Source: Elusimicrobiota bacterium (lineage in GTDB: Bacteria; Elusimicrobiota; Elusimicrobia; Elusimicrobiales; Elusimicrobiaceae). From it: a stretch of DNA of 10,241 nt. The DNA is taken from the NCBI GenBank assembly GCA_031259485.1, contig JAIRLH010000071.1, positions 1 to 10,241 of the forward strand, read 5' to 3'. The notes beneath the pieces were generated by a model. The model had not been told where the DNA came from and did not search any database. It saw only the letters and a program-made list of their open reading frames with translations. Shown here piece by piece: positions 1-6,995 of the stretch. The position numbers and the translations under genes were made by a program. Positions within the stretch are counted from its first letter, which is position 1, and every line of letters begins with the position of its first letter.

Positions 1-2
1 TA

Positions 3-206
3 CAGCACAATAATTATAAAATCACGGAAATATTGCTTAAAAAAGACGCGGATATTTACATCAGAGATAAAAAAGGACGAAGTGTGCTTGATTACGTTAA
101 TGAGTTTGTGAACGACGATGACCTTAAAGTGTCTTTTATGTTTTTGTTGCAAAATCAGCATATTTTGAACGAGACTAAAAAGCAATTAAAAGATGCAAGA
201 AATTAA
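3..206 (+). CDS. Ankyrin-repeat protein, C-terminal fragment (5' end outside window)
   Basis: An open frame enters from the left edge and ends at TAA 204-206, giving 67 residues. The segment at about residues 7-32 (ITEILLKKDADIYIRDKKGR, then SVLDYV) fits the second helix, beta-turn and next first helix of ankyrin repeats, with the usual LL-x-x-x-AD-x-x-x-x-D-x-x-G spacing. A charged, Asn/Lys-rich tail of about 35 residues follows, which is typical of the end of an ankyrin stack. Ankyrin repeats bind proteins; the partner cannot be told from this piece. It is clearly AT-rich (57 G or C among the first 180 bases, about 32%), unlike the genes after it. It overlaps the malic enzyme start by 14 bases in another frame. 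It has no known link to the metabolic genes downstream. Start codon and total length are unknown. Confidence 0.7.
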   Translation, partial: QHNNYKITEILLKKDADIYIRDKKGRSVLDYVNEFVNDDDLKVSFMFLLQNQHILNETKKQLKDARN

Positions 207-1638
207 ATTAAACAACCTTGAAGAGTTTTTGCCCCAAAGCCTGCCACAAGAGAGCAGGGCAAAGGCAAAAACTCTTTTTTATAAAAGCCTCGCGCTAAAA
301 ATGCACCGCTTTTACGGCGGCAAAACCGCCGTGATGCCCAAGGCGGGGATATTTGATATTAACTGGTTCAACGTGTGGTACACGCCCGGGGTTTCCGCCG
401 TCTCCACGGCGGTCAGGGACGATAATGATTTATCCTTCGCGCTTTCCAACCGCGGCAATACAGTGGCGGTAATCAGCGACGGCACGCGCGTTCTGGGCGA
501 CGGGAACTGCACGCCCGCCGGCGGCCTTGGCGTTATGGAAGGCAAGGCCATGCTCATGAAGTATCTGGGCGGCGTTGACGCGCACGCGCTGTGCATAAAC
601 AGCCGCGGTAAAGATGGCCAACCGAGCGCGGATAAAATAATAGACTTCGTCAAAATGTGCGCGCCGAGCTACGGCGCGATTAATCTGGAAGACATCAGCC
701 AGCCCAATTGCTACAAAGTTTTGGATACGCTGCGTAGAGAATGCGATATCCCCGTCTGGCACGATGACGCGCAGGGCACAGCCTGCGTGTGCGCCGCCGG
801 CCTAATAAACGCGCTGGAGCTTGCGGGTAAAAAAATAGAGAACGCAAAAATTATACTATACGGCGCGGGCGCGGCCAATACCGCGACGGCGAAATTTTTA
901 ATCAAACTGGGGGCCGACGGCGGGCGCATAACAATGTTTGATAATATCGGCGCGCTGCGGCGCGGCCGCGACGACATAAAAAATAACCCCGATTTTTACC
1001 GCCAGTGGGAGCTTTGCCAAATCACAAACCGCGATAATATCATCACTGAAGAACAGGCTTTTGCCGACGCGGACGTCGTTATAGCCGCCTCAAAACCCGG
1101 GCCCGATACCGTTAAACCGCAATGGATCGGCATGATGGCCCCCAAAGCAATAGTCTTCGCCTGCGCCAACCCCGTGCCGGAGATTTACCCCGACTCCGCT
1201 AAACGCGCGGGCGCGTTTATAGTGGCCACCGGCAGGGGGGATTTCCCAAATCAGGTAAACAATTCGCTTTGTTTCCCGGGCATACTCAAGGGCGTGCTGC
1301 TGTGCCGCGCCAAAGCGATAACGGACGATATGGCCGTCGTCGCCGCGAAAGCCATTGCCAAACGCGCGCGCGATATTGGCATAACGCCGGATAATATTTT
1401 GCCGCTTATGACGGACGGCGAAGTTTACGCGGCGCAGGCTGCCGCCGTAGCTCAGGCCGCGCAGCGCGAAGGCCTGGCGCGCGTCAATATCAGCTATGAA
1501 GAGGCTTATCAAAAAGCCAAAAAGGATATTGCCGCGTCGCGCTCTTTGGCCTCATTGCTGGAAGAAAAGGGCTTTATAAAAACCCCGCCCGCTTCTTTAA
1601 TTGAAGAAACTTTAGAGGAAGTTCTTAAAAATTTATGA
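193..1638 (+). CDS. Malic enzyme (oxaloacetate-decarboxylating malate dehydrogenase), NAD(P)-dependent
   Basis: Oxidatively decarboxylates L-malate to pyruvate and CO2 with reduction of NAD(P)+, in the cytoplasm. At 481 residues it fits the short bacterial form without the phosphotransacetylase-like tail. The N-terminal malic domain carries WYTPGVSAVS (about 62-71), with Tyr63 as the expected catalytic tyrosine. SDGTRVLG (95-102) and VMEGKAM (114-120) follow, with Lys118 the expected catalytic lysine. Metal ligands are expected in LEDIS (Glu166, Asp167) and in HDDAQGTA (190-197). The Rossmann nucleotide loop is GAGAAN (224-229), and ANPVPEI (325-331) and NNSLCFPG (356-363) are the usual C-terminal signatures. 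Asp250 at the end of the second strand is compatible with NAD+ but does not settle the cofactor. Two signatures diverge: GDGNCTP (102-108) where GLGNIGP is common, and HDDAQGTA where HDDQHGTA is common. No strong ribosome binding site precedes ATG 193; the start is chosen for length and homology. It is translationally linked to fumarase alpha. Confidence 0.93.
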   Translation: MQEIKLNNLEEFLPQSLPQESRAKAKTLFYKSLALKMHRFYGGKTAVMPKAGIFDINWFNVWYTPGVSAVSTAVRDDNDLSFALSNRGNTVAVISDGTRVLGDGNCTPAGGLGVMEGKAMLMKYLGGVDAHALCINSRGKDGQPSADKIIDFVKMCAPSYGAINLEDISQPNCYKVLDTLRRECDIPVWHDDAQGTACVCAAGLINALELAGKKIENAKIILYGAGAANTATAKFLIKLGADGGRITMFDNIGALRRGRDDIKNNPDFYRQWELCQITNRDNIITEEQAFADADVVIAASKPGPDTVKPQWIGMMAPKAIVFACANPVPEIYPDSAKRAGAFIVATGRGDFPNQVNNSLCFPGILKGVLLCRAKAITDDMAVVAAKAIAKRARDIGITPDNILPLMTDGEVYAAQAAAVAQAAQREGLARVNISYEEAYQKAKKDIAASRSLASLLEEKGFIKTPPASLIEETLEEVLKNL

Positions 1639-2474
1639 GGAAACTTAACCCCGGCCTTGTCACAAAAACCGTAAGGGAAATGTGCATAACGGCGGCCCAC
1701 AAACTGCCTTGCGACATGCTGCGCGCCGTCAAAAAAGCCGCCGCCGGAGAAAGAGGCATATCAGCCCGCATTCTCAAGTTATGCCTTGAGAACGCGAAAA
1801 TCGCCGAGAAGGAAATGATACCGCTTTGCCAGGATACCGGCGTGGCGGTGATATTTGCCGAAATCGGCCGTGATTTATTTATTGACGGCGATATAACCGC
1901 CGCCATAGAAGAAGGCGTGCGGCAGGGCTACCGGCAGGGTTATTTGCGCAAGTCAATAGTAAGCGACCCGCTTTTTGAACGCAAAAATACCAGGGATAAT
2001 ACGCCGCCCGTGATACATTACGCTTTTGCGAAAGGCAATAAACTCAAACTCACTGTCATGCTCAAAGGCGGCGGCAGCGAGAACAACAGCAGAATAAATA
2101 TGTTCGCGCCGTCGGCAACGCTTGAAGATATAGAAGATTTCGCGCTTAAGACGGTGGCTGAGGCGGGTTCCAAATCCTGCCCGCCGCTTATAGTGGGTAT
2201 AGGAATAGGCTCTAATTTTGAAGGCTGCGCACTGCTGGCAAAAAAAGCGCTGGCGCGGGAAGTCGGCTCCGTTAATAAAGACAAACGTTACGCCGCGCTT
2301 GAGAGACGGCTGCTGCAAAAAATTAATGCGCTGAAGATAGGGCCGCAGGGACTCGGCGGCAAGACCACCGCGCTTGCGGTTTTTATAGAATTCGCGCCCT
2401 GCCACATGGCCAGCCTTCCGGTGGCGGTTAATCTGGGCTGCCATTCCAACAGGCATATCGTGAAGGTGCTGTAA
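1635..2474 (+). CDS. Class I fumarate hydratase, alpha subunit ([4Fe-4S])
   Basis: Catalytic, iron-sulfur subunit of the two-subunit fumarase that interconverts fumarate and L-malate in the cytoplasm. It is 279 residues long, the usual length for the alpha subunit. The three cysteines expected to hold the [4Fe-4S] cluster are visible in their conserved settings: Cys65 in PLCQDTG, Cys182 in SCPPLIVGIGIG and Cys269 in the C-terminal PVAVNLGCHSNRH. GGGSENNSR (145-153) is another family signature, and the GPQGLGGKTTAL stretch (237-248) is also typical. Its ATG overlaps the malic enzyme stop in an ATGA junction. A GAGGAA lies at 1615-1620, rather far (14 bases) from the start, so coupling probably matters. 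The beta subunit follows after 2 bases. L(+)-tartrate dehydratase alpha (TtdA) is homologous and is the main alternative, but the malic enzyme neighbour favours fumarase. Confidence 0.93.
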   Translation: MRKLNPGLVTKTVREMCITAAHKLPCDMLRAVKKAAAGERGISARILKLCLENAKIAEKEMIPLCQDTGVAVIFAEIGRDLFIDGDITAAIEEGVRQGYRQGYLRKSIVSDPLFERKNTRDNTPPVIHYAFAKGNKLKLTVMLKGGGSENNSRINMFAPSATLEDIEDFALKTVAEAGSKSCPPLIVGIGIGSNFEGCALLAKKALAREVGSVNKDKRYAALERRLLQKINALKIGPQGLGGKTTALAVFIEFAPCHMASLPVAVNLGCHSNRHIVKVL

Positions 2475-2476
2475 TT

Positions 2477-2986
2477 ATGTTCAAACTTAAAACCCCGCTT
2501 ACCCTCAGGGATTTGAAACCGCTCAAACACGGCGACGAGGTCTTGCTCAGCGGCACAATTTATGCTATGCGCGACGCCGCGCACAAAAGAATGCTGTCGG
2601 AAAAGAAACTGCCGCTGGATTTGCGCGGCCAGATTATCTACTACATGGGCCCTACGCCCGCGCGGCCCGGCAAAGTATCCGGCAGCTGCGGGCCCACTAC
2701 AAGCGCGCGTATGGATAAATATACTCCTCAAATCATAGAAAAAACGGGTATAATTAGTATTATAGGCAAAGGCGCGCGCGCGGGGCAAGTCCGCGCGGCC
2801 ATGAAAGGCAAAGTGGTTTATTTTATCGCCTACTCCGGCTTGGGCGCGCTCATAGCCAAATGCATAAGGAAGAGCGTAATGGTCTGCTATCCGGATTTGG
2901 GCGCGGAGGCTGTCTATAAACTTGAAGTGGAAAACCTTCCCCTCATCGTCGCGCAGGGGCTTGACGGGAAGGGGGAGATAAAATGA
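2477..2986 (+). CDS. Class I fumarate hydratase, beta subunit
   Basis: Small subunit that completes the class I fumarase with the alpha subunit immediately upstream. It corresponds to the C-terminal domain of single-chain class I fumarases. The key signature runs from YMGPTPARPGKVSGSCGPTT into SARMDKYTPQ (about residues 55-84), followed by the glycine/lysine-rich IGKGARAGQV. At 169 residues it is slightly shorter than many homologues (about 180) but keeps the full core and the C-terminal DLGAEAVYKLEVENLPL region. AAGGTG at 2463-2468 sits about 8 bases upstream of ATG 2477 and can serve as ribosome binding site. Its stop overlaps the next gene's start (ATGA), tying a metabolic enzyme to an envelope lipoprotein. 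TtdB, the tartrate dehydratase beta subunit, is the alternative reading. Confidence 0.92.
   Translation: MFKLKTPLTLRDLKPLKHGDEVLLSGTIYAMRDAAHKRMLSEKKLPLDLRGQIIYYMGPTPARPGKVSGSCGPTTSARMDKYTPQIIEKTGIISIIGKGARAGQVRAAMKGKVVYFIAYSGLGALIAKCIRKSVMVCYPDLGAEAVYKLEVENLPLIVAQGLDGKGEIK
2971..2977 (+). promoter_or_regulatory. Strong ribosome binding site for the lipoprotein gene
   Basis: GGGGGAG ends 5 bases before ATG 2983, within the last codons of fumarase beta. It is one of the clearest Shine-Dalgarno matches in the operon. The lipoprotein can therefore be initiated independently as well as by coupling to fumarase beta. Confidence 0.7.
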
Positions 2987-3552
2987 AAAAGTTTTTTTTG
3001 CCGTTTACTCTTGTGTGCGCGGCCGCGCTGCTGGCGGGCTGCTTCAACAAAAAAACCGAAACGCTTGAAGATGAGGTTCCTTACCGGCGTTCCGCGCAGA
3101 AGTCTTATGAAAATAAGATGACTTATGCGGTCTTCCTGCCGTTTTTGTACGAGGACGGCTTTTATTCTTATTACGCTCTTGGCAAGAAAGTAAGCGGTCC
3201 AGACGATAAAGGCTATTACACGGCCCGTTTTACCAACGGCCCCAAAACCGGAGAAGAGATTAAGACAAAAAATATTCTCCTGAAAGTGCGGCCCGCCTCT
3301 GCCGGCGATCTTAAAAAAGGCATGGTGGTGCTGGTAAACCACTGGGACCCGCGTTCGCGCGACGACAATACGCCCGTTGACCTCTGGCGCAAGGGCATAG
3401 TTTATAATCTGGAAAAACTTTCCGACGGGCTCGTGATGGTTGAGTTTCCCAACGACAGAAATGATTTTATGGCTACCAAGGAAACTTACGGTCTCGGCAA
3501 TATCTGGCTTATTCTTGAGCCCGTCCAAAAAGACCCGAGGATATTTTTATGA
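2983..3552 (+). CDS. Uncharacterised lipoprotein
   Basis: 189 residues beginning with a classical lipoprotein signal: a Lys-Lys start, a hydrophobic stretch and the lipobox LAGC with the lipidated Cys at position 20. Residue +2 is Phe, not Asp, so in a Gram-negative cell sorting to the outer membrane is expected. The mature protein has no family I recognise. It is rich in Tyr, Lys and Asp. The central part, about residues 70-150, alternates short hydrophobic strands with turns (for example MVVLVNHWDPR and GLVMVEFPND), suggesting an all-beta, possibly Tudor/SH3-like fold; this is inference from pattern only. It overlaps fumarase beta and the next gene by 4 bases each (ATGA). The context suggests it works with the outer-membrane proteins encoded next. 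Confidence 0.8.
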   Translation: MKKFFLPFTLVCAAALLAGCFNKKTETLEDEVPYRRSAQKSYENKMTYAVFLPFLYEDGFYSYYALGKKVSGPDDKGYYTARFTNGPKTGEEIKTKNILLKVRPASAGDLKKGMVVLVNHWDPRSRDDNTPVDLWRKGIVYNLEKLSDGLVMVEFPNDRNDFMATKETYGLGNIWLILEPVQKDPRIFL

Positions 3553-4250
3553 TTAAAAACAAACTGTGCGTTTTATTTTCCGCTTTTCTGCTTGCGCCGT
3601 GCTTTGCGGCCGCGATGAAGAGCGACGCTTATTTCATAGACGCTCCCTCGCCCGAGGTTTTGCCCGCGCGTTCGCTGGGCGTTAACGCGCGCGCTTTCAG
3701 CGGCGGCGGGCTGCTGGCTTACTTTGATTTTGCGGTTACAGGCCGCTTCAGCGTGGGTATAAGCGAAACTTTCGAACATCTCGTCGGCACCAATGACCAG
3801 AAAATTAAACTGCTTGTGCCGGCCTTGCAGGCCAAGTTCCGCATATACGACGGCAATGAAGAATGGCCGGCTCTGGCCATAGGTTTTGACAACCAGGGCT
3901 TTTTGTACGACCACGAAACCAAAGAGTATACGCAGAAGGCGCGCGGCCTTTACCTTAACGCGGCGAAGGAAGTGCTTATCCCCGGGCTTGTTTTTGCGCC
4001 CGGCGTAAATATAACCGTTGAGGGTTTTGAGTTTGATAAGCTCGCCGCTTTTGCCGCCGCGAGCTATAATATAATGGACGCGGCGGCTCTGTTGCTGGAG
4101 TGGGATAATATCCGCGCGCTCGGACAGTCGCGCCTCAACGGCGGGCTGCGCGTTTACCTTTACGAGGGTTTTAATATAGACTTCGCGCTGCGCGATTTCA
4201 ATAACAAGGCGGAGCGTATTTTGCAGCTTAAATACGTCATAAATTTATGA
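3549..4250 (+). CDS. Predicted outer-membrane beta protein, uncharacterised
   Basis: 233 residues with an N-terminal signal peptide (about 1-22, ending in CFAAA). The mature part is built of alternating polar and hydrophobic/aromatic strands separated by Gly/Asn/Asp turns, for example LLAYFDFAVTGRFSVGISE, ALQAKFRIYDG, ALAIGFDNQGF, LNGGLRVYLYEGFNIDFALRDF. It ends in a strand, LQLKYVINL. This is the pattern of a small outer-membrane barrel or barrel-like sheet of perhaps 8-12 strands. WPALAIGFDNQGF (about 107-119) resembles motifs in YjbH-like and other barrel proteins, but I do not claim family membership. The start is supported by GAGGA at 3537-3541, 7 bases before ATG 3549, and by the signal peptide. 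It overlaps the lipoprotein and the HAMP gene by 4 bases each. Function is unknown. Confidence 0.72.
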   Translation: MIKNKLCVLFSAFLLAPCFAAAMKSDAYFIDAPSPEVLPARSLGVNARAFSGGGLLAYFDFAVTGRFSVGISETFEHLVGTNDQKIKLLVPALQAKFRIYDGNEEWPALAIGFDNQGFLYDHETKEYTQKARGLYLNAAKEVLIPGLVFAPGVNITVEGFEFDKLAAFAAASYNIMDAAALLLEWDNIRALGQSRLNGGLRVYLYEGFNIDFALRDFNNKAERILQLKYVINL

Positions 4251-4729
4251 AGCCAGAAAATAAATTCCAGCGTAAAATAATATTCATAAAAAAGGCTTTT
4301 CAGTATAAATTTATAGCTTTTGTGCTGGCGGCGGTATTGTTCGGCATGTCTTTTGTTTTTTATGAATTTGTCAGGCTTATAGAAAATATCTTCAAAAAAC
4401 ACCCTCTGCTTCTGCAGGTGTTTTTTGAGGAAGGATACGGCATGTTTTTCGTCTTCGGCGCGGAGATGCTGATATGTTTCGCCGTACTCGCGCTGATTAC
4501 CGCAGTGATTTCCAACCGGATAGCCGGCCCGATGTATAAGCTGGAAATAACGTGCAAAAAGATAGCCGGCGGGGATTTGGGCTTGCGCGCATATCTGCGC
4601 GCCGGCGACGCTTGCGCTGACCTTGCCGCCGAATTCAATAAAATGATGGACGCGCTTGAAGCGCGCATAAACGCAGGCCAAACGCCGCAGGCGGATAAAC
4701 AGACTAATATGCAAGAGGATAAACAATAA
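4247..4729 (+). CDS. Stand-alone membrane-anchored HAMP-domain protein
   Basis: 160 residues. Two hydrophobic membrane segments (about 21-40 and 66-89) enclose a short external loop of about 25 residues. A HAMP domain follows at about 88-141: ISNRIAGPMYKLE contains the conserved Pro95 and Glu100, and the second helix ends in LAAEFNKMMDALEARI, matching the usual L-x-x-x-FN-x-M-x-x-x-L pattern. HAMP domains relay movement of membrane helices to an attached kinase, cyclase or chemotaxis domain. Here the protein stops about 20 polar residues after HAMP with no output domain, and no frame nearby continues one. It could modulate a partner through HAMP-HAMP contacts, or act as a membrane scaffold. 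It overlaps the barrel gene by 4 bases (ATGA), has no evident ribosome binding site of its own, and shares one base with tolC-like 4729. Confidence 0.85.
   Translation: MKPENKFQRKIIFIKKAFQYKFIAFVLAAVLFGMSFVFYEFVRLIENIFKKHPLLLQVFFEEGYGMFFVFGAEMLICFAVLALITAVISNRIAGPMYKLEITCKKIAGGDLGLRAYLRAGDACADLAAEFNKMMDALEARINAGQTPQADKQTNMQEDKQ
4392..4428 (+). repeat. Perfect 12-bp inverted repeat inside the HAMP gene, terminator-like
   Basis: The left arm 4392-4403 (TCAAAAAACACC) is exactly complementary to the right arm 4417-4428 (GGTGTTTTTTGA), with 13 bases between. An inner CTGC (4406-4409) can also pair with GCAG (4414-4417) as an alternative. The structure presents a GC portion followed by six T on either strand, like a bidirectional intrinsic terminator. 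It lies in the stretch coding the external loop (KKHPLLLQVFFEEG). The repeat is seen directly; a regulatory role is inference. Confidence 0.6.
4714..4719 (+). promoter_or_regulatory. Ribosome binding site for the TolC-family gene
   Basis: AGAGGA lies 9 bases before ATG 4729, inside the last codons of the HAMP gene. It supports this start, which shares the A of the upstream TAA stop (TAATG). Confidence 0.6.
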
Positions 4730-6033
4730 TGCCGAAGAAGACGGCCCTTCTGGCCATTGCGCTTGTTTTCTGCGCGGCTCTCGCGCCTGCGCAGCGCTAC
4801 CGAATAAAATATTCTTACGATGATAAAGACCCCATTTCGCTGGAAAATGCGATAAGGCTCGCGTTGGAAAATAATTACGGACTGCTGCTGACCGAGCAGG
4901 ATGTCGTTATAGCCGAGCAGCGCCTTAAAGAGGCTAAGCTGCTCTACCTGCCGCAGGTAAGCGTAAACGCCGGCGCGACCGCCTATAATCTGGATTCCCC
5001 GACGGTTTTGCCGGACAGCCTGGGTCTGCGCTTCATAAATCCTTCCGCGGGCCATCAGCGGGAAGATTTGTTTTACGGCGTCGGCCTCCTTGCCACGCAG
5101 AATATTTATACCGGCGGGCGCACTTCAAGCACGGTGAGCCTCGCCAATGCCGCGCTTAAGGAAGCGATGAGCAGGTACGAGGCCGTAAAATCGTCCGTCA
5201 TCTTCAATACCAAGCAGGCCTTTCTGGAATATCTGTTTCTGCAAAACAAGGAAAGCGTTATCAAGGAAACTGCGCGCCGTGCGCGGGAAGCCATATCCAA
5301 AAGCAAATCCAAAAAGTGGGAGCGCGTTTTGATTGACGCCGATATGGCGGGCCTTGAAAGCGAAGTAAGCAAAGTCGAAGAGGCTCTGAACGCCGCGCAT
5401 CTCAAACTTTTAAGCGCGCTTAATAAGGAGCTTAACAGCAAAGTCTTTGTTTCGGGCGAATTTGATTTCAGCCCCATTGACGTTGACCTTGCCAAAATAA
5501 CGATGTGGGCCATGGAGTTTAGGCCCGAGCTTAAAAGCGCGCTTTATAAATTGGAGATGGATAATATCGCCGTCAAACTCTCTCTGGCCAAACGCTATCC
5601 GGATATTATCCTCGGCTTCGGGTATGACCGCCTGGGGGAAAATAACATTAATGACGAAAATATGCATTTCACCCTCGCGCTCAAGCTGCCGATAGGTTAT
5701 GATTACGCCACGCAGCTCAGACAGAAAAAGGCCGAGCAGCGCCAGACGGTTCTGCGCCGCGCCGCGATAGAAGACGCCATCCGCCTGCAGGTGCGTACGG
5801 CCTACAACAACGTAATGTACTGGCAGAAGGAAACCGCCGCCCGCCGCATCACTTGGGACGGCATTAAAAAAGAGCTAAACGGCGTAGCGCAAAGCGGTCT
5901 TGACAGCGCGGATATAATAAAAATATTTGAATATTATTATAAAACGGGGGCGGGATATCTTGAAGGCATAAAGCAGCACATGCTGGCCGTGGCCGAGCTG
6001 GAGCTCGCCGTAGGCCAGGATATCCGCGATTAA
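4729..6033 (+). CDS. TolC-family outer-membrane efflux/secretion channel protein
   Basis: 434 residues, the usual length of the outer membrane efflux protein (OEP/TolC) family. A signal peptide spans about 1-22 (Lys-Lys, hydrophobic core, ALAPAQ). The tandem OEP organisation is visible. The first repeat starts with SLENAIRLALENNYGLLLTE (37-56) and goes on to KEAKLLYLPQVSVNAGA and long amphipathic helices rich in Ala, Glu and Lys. The second starts at RPELKSALYKLEMDNIAVKL (265-284) and goes on to YPDIILGFGYD and the closing helices. TolC proteins trimerise into a trans-periplasmic tunnel for efflux pumps or type I secretion. No membrane-fusion protein, RND pump or ABC transporter is encoded in the window, so its inner-membrane partner lies elsewhere or is replaced by neighbours. 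A cytoplasmic-membrane HAMP protein precedes it and a secreted lipase follows. Confidence 0.92.
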   Translation: MPKKTALLAIALVFCAALAPAQRYRIKYSYDDKDPISLENAIRLALENNYGLLLTEQDVVIAEQRLKEAKLLYLPQVSVNAGATAYNLDSPTVLPDSLGLRFINPSAGHQREDLFYGVGLLATQNIYTGGRTSSTVSLANAALKEAMSRYEAVKSSVIFNTKQAFLEYLFLQNKESVIKETARRAREAISKSKSKKWERVLIDADMAGLESEVSKVEEALNAAHLKLLSALNKELNSKVFVSGEFDFSPIDVDLAKITMWAMEFRPELKSALYKLEMDNIAVKLSLAKRYPDIILGFGYDRLGENNINDENMHFTLALKLPIGYDYATQLRQKKAEQRQTVLRRAAIEDAIRLQVRTAYNNVMYWQKETAARRITWDGIKKELNGVAQSGLDSADIIKIFEYYYKTGAGYLEGIKQHMLAVAELELAVGQDIRD

Positions 6034-6035
6034 AG

Positions 6036-6995
6036 ATGATTTCAAACCCGCTTGCCCGCGCCCTGTTTTTTATTTTCCTGCTTATGCCGGCCTGTTTCGC
6101 AAACTCGCTGACTTCAGCGCAGGAAGACGATATTATGCGCGGCTTCCTGTGGCAGCGCCTTATGAACATGCCAAAAGAGCAAAGGCCCAGAATCGGACTT
6201 ACGCTTTCCGCCGGCGGCATGAGGGGGTTCTCCCACATCGGCGTGCTGGAAGTGCTTAAAGAAAGCGGACTGCGCGCGGATTATATATCGGGCACGTCAA
6301 TGGGCTGCATAGTGTCCGCGCTTTATATCGCAGGCGTGCCTTTCAGCCGTATGCGCTCTCTGGCCTATAATCCGGATTTTACTTATCTTTCGCGCGATAT
6401 TTCCATCACCGGCATTTTTAAATACGTGATGTTCAATAAATTATTCTCTTCGGAGAATTTTCAGGAATTTATTTCAAAGGAAGTCGGCGGTGTTTATTTT
6501 GAAAACCTTCCCGTGCCGCTGGCCTGCGCCAGCGCGGATATCAAGACGGGTGAAAAGGTGGTTTTTGACAGCGGGCCGCTTGCGCTGGGCGTGCGCGCCA
6601 GCATGAATTTGCCCGGCATTTTCGCGCCCGTGGAATACCGCCAGCGCTATCTTGTTGACGGCGGCGTGGTGGATTATATGCCCGTCGATCTCGTGCGCGC
6701 CATGGGAGCGCAGTGGGTGCTTTCGGTCTTCGCGTTGCCGGATTATTCGCGCACCGTGCCCAGCACCATTCTGGGCTATGTCGTGCGCACCTCGGATATA
6801 CGCGGCGCACTGATTACGGAAAATTCGGAAAAGAGCGCGGATTTTTTGCTCGGCGTGCGCGTGGGGGATTTGGACTTTTCCAAACCGGCGCAGAATATAG
6901 AGGCCGTTGAAATCGGCGTGCGCACCGCCTACGGCCAGCTGGACGCAATTAAAGATAATTTTATTTTATTCAGCGCGGATTATGCATTTAAATAA
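6036..6995 (+). CDS. Patatin-like phospholipase with signal peptide
   Basis: 319 residues. Patatin-type serine lipases and acyl hydrolases use a Ser-Asp dyad. All elements are present: the oxyanion loop GGMRG (60-64), nucleophile Ser88 in GTSMG (86-90), and catalytic Asp208 in VDGGVVDYMP (207-216). The fold resembles the RssA group of COG1752, but RssA itself is cytoplasmic. Here residues 1-23 form a hydrophobic leader (ARALFFIFLLMPACFANS), so export to the periplasm or outer membrane is likely. Cys20 is not in a good lipobox. There is no barrel or POTRA domain after the lipase domain, so it is not a PlpD-type autotransporter. It probably acts on phospholipids or lipoprotein acyl chains; the substrate is unknown. 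It starts 2 bases after the TolC gene with only a weak ribosome binding site, which argues for coupled translation. It overlaps the TPR gene by 14 bases. Confidence 0.9.
   Translation: MISNPLARALFFIFLLMPACFANSLTSAQEDDIMRGFLWQRLMNMPKEQRPRIGLTLSAGGMRGFSHIGVLEVLKESGLRADYISGTSMGCIVSALYIAGVPFSRMRSLAYNPDFTYLSRDISITGIFKYVMFNKLFSSENFQEFISKEVGGVYFENLPVPLACASADIKTGEKVVFDSGPLALGVRASMNLPGIFAPVEYRQRYLVDGGVVDYMPVDLVRAMGAQWVLSVFALPDYSRTVPSTILGYVVRTSDIRGALITENSEKSADFLLGVRVGDLDFSKPAQNIEAVEIGVRTAYGQLDAIKDNFILFSADYAFK

Noticed and set aside
1090..1512. 140-residue minus-strand open frame opposite malic enzyme
   Set aside because: It is antisense to well-conserved malic enzyme motifs and shows no family pattern; GC-rich codons often leave the opposite strand open.
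1953..3528. Several long minus-strand frames opposite the fumarase and lipoprotein genes
   Set aside because: Their translations are Arg/Ala-rich low-complexity shadows, with no ribosome binding sites and no recognisable domains.
6907..6981. Longer start (ATG 6907) for the TPR gene
   Set aside because: It adds 25 residues that break the signal peptide and would overlap the lipase gene by 89 bases. ATG 6982 gives a clean signal peptide.
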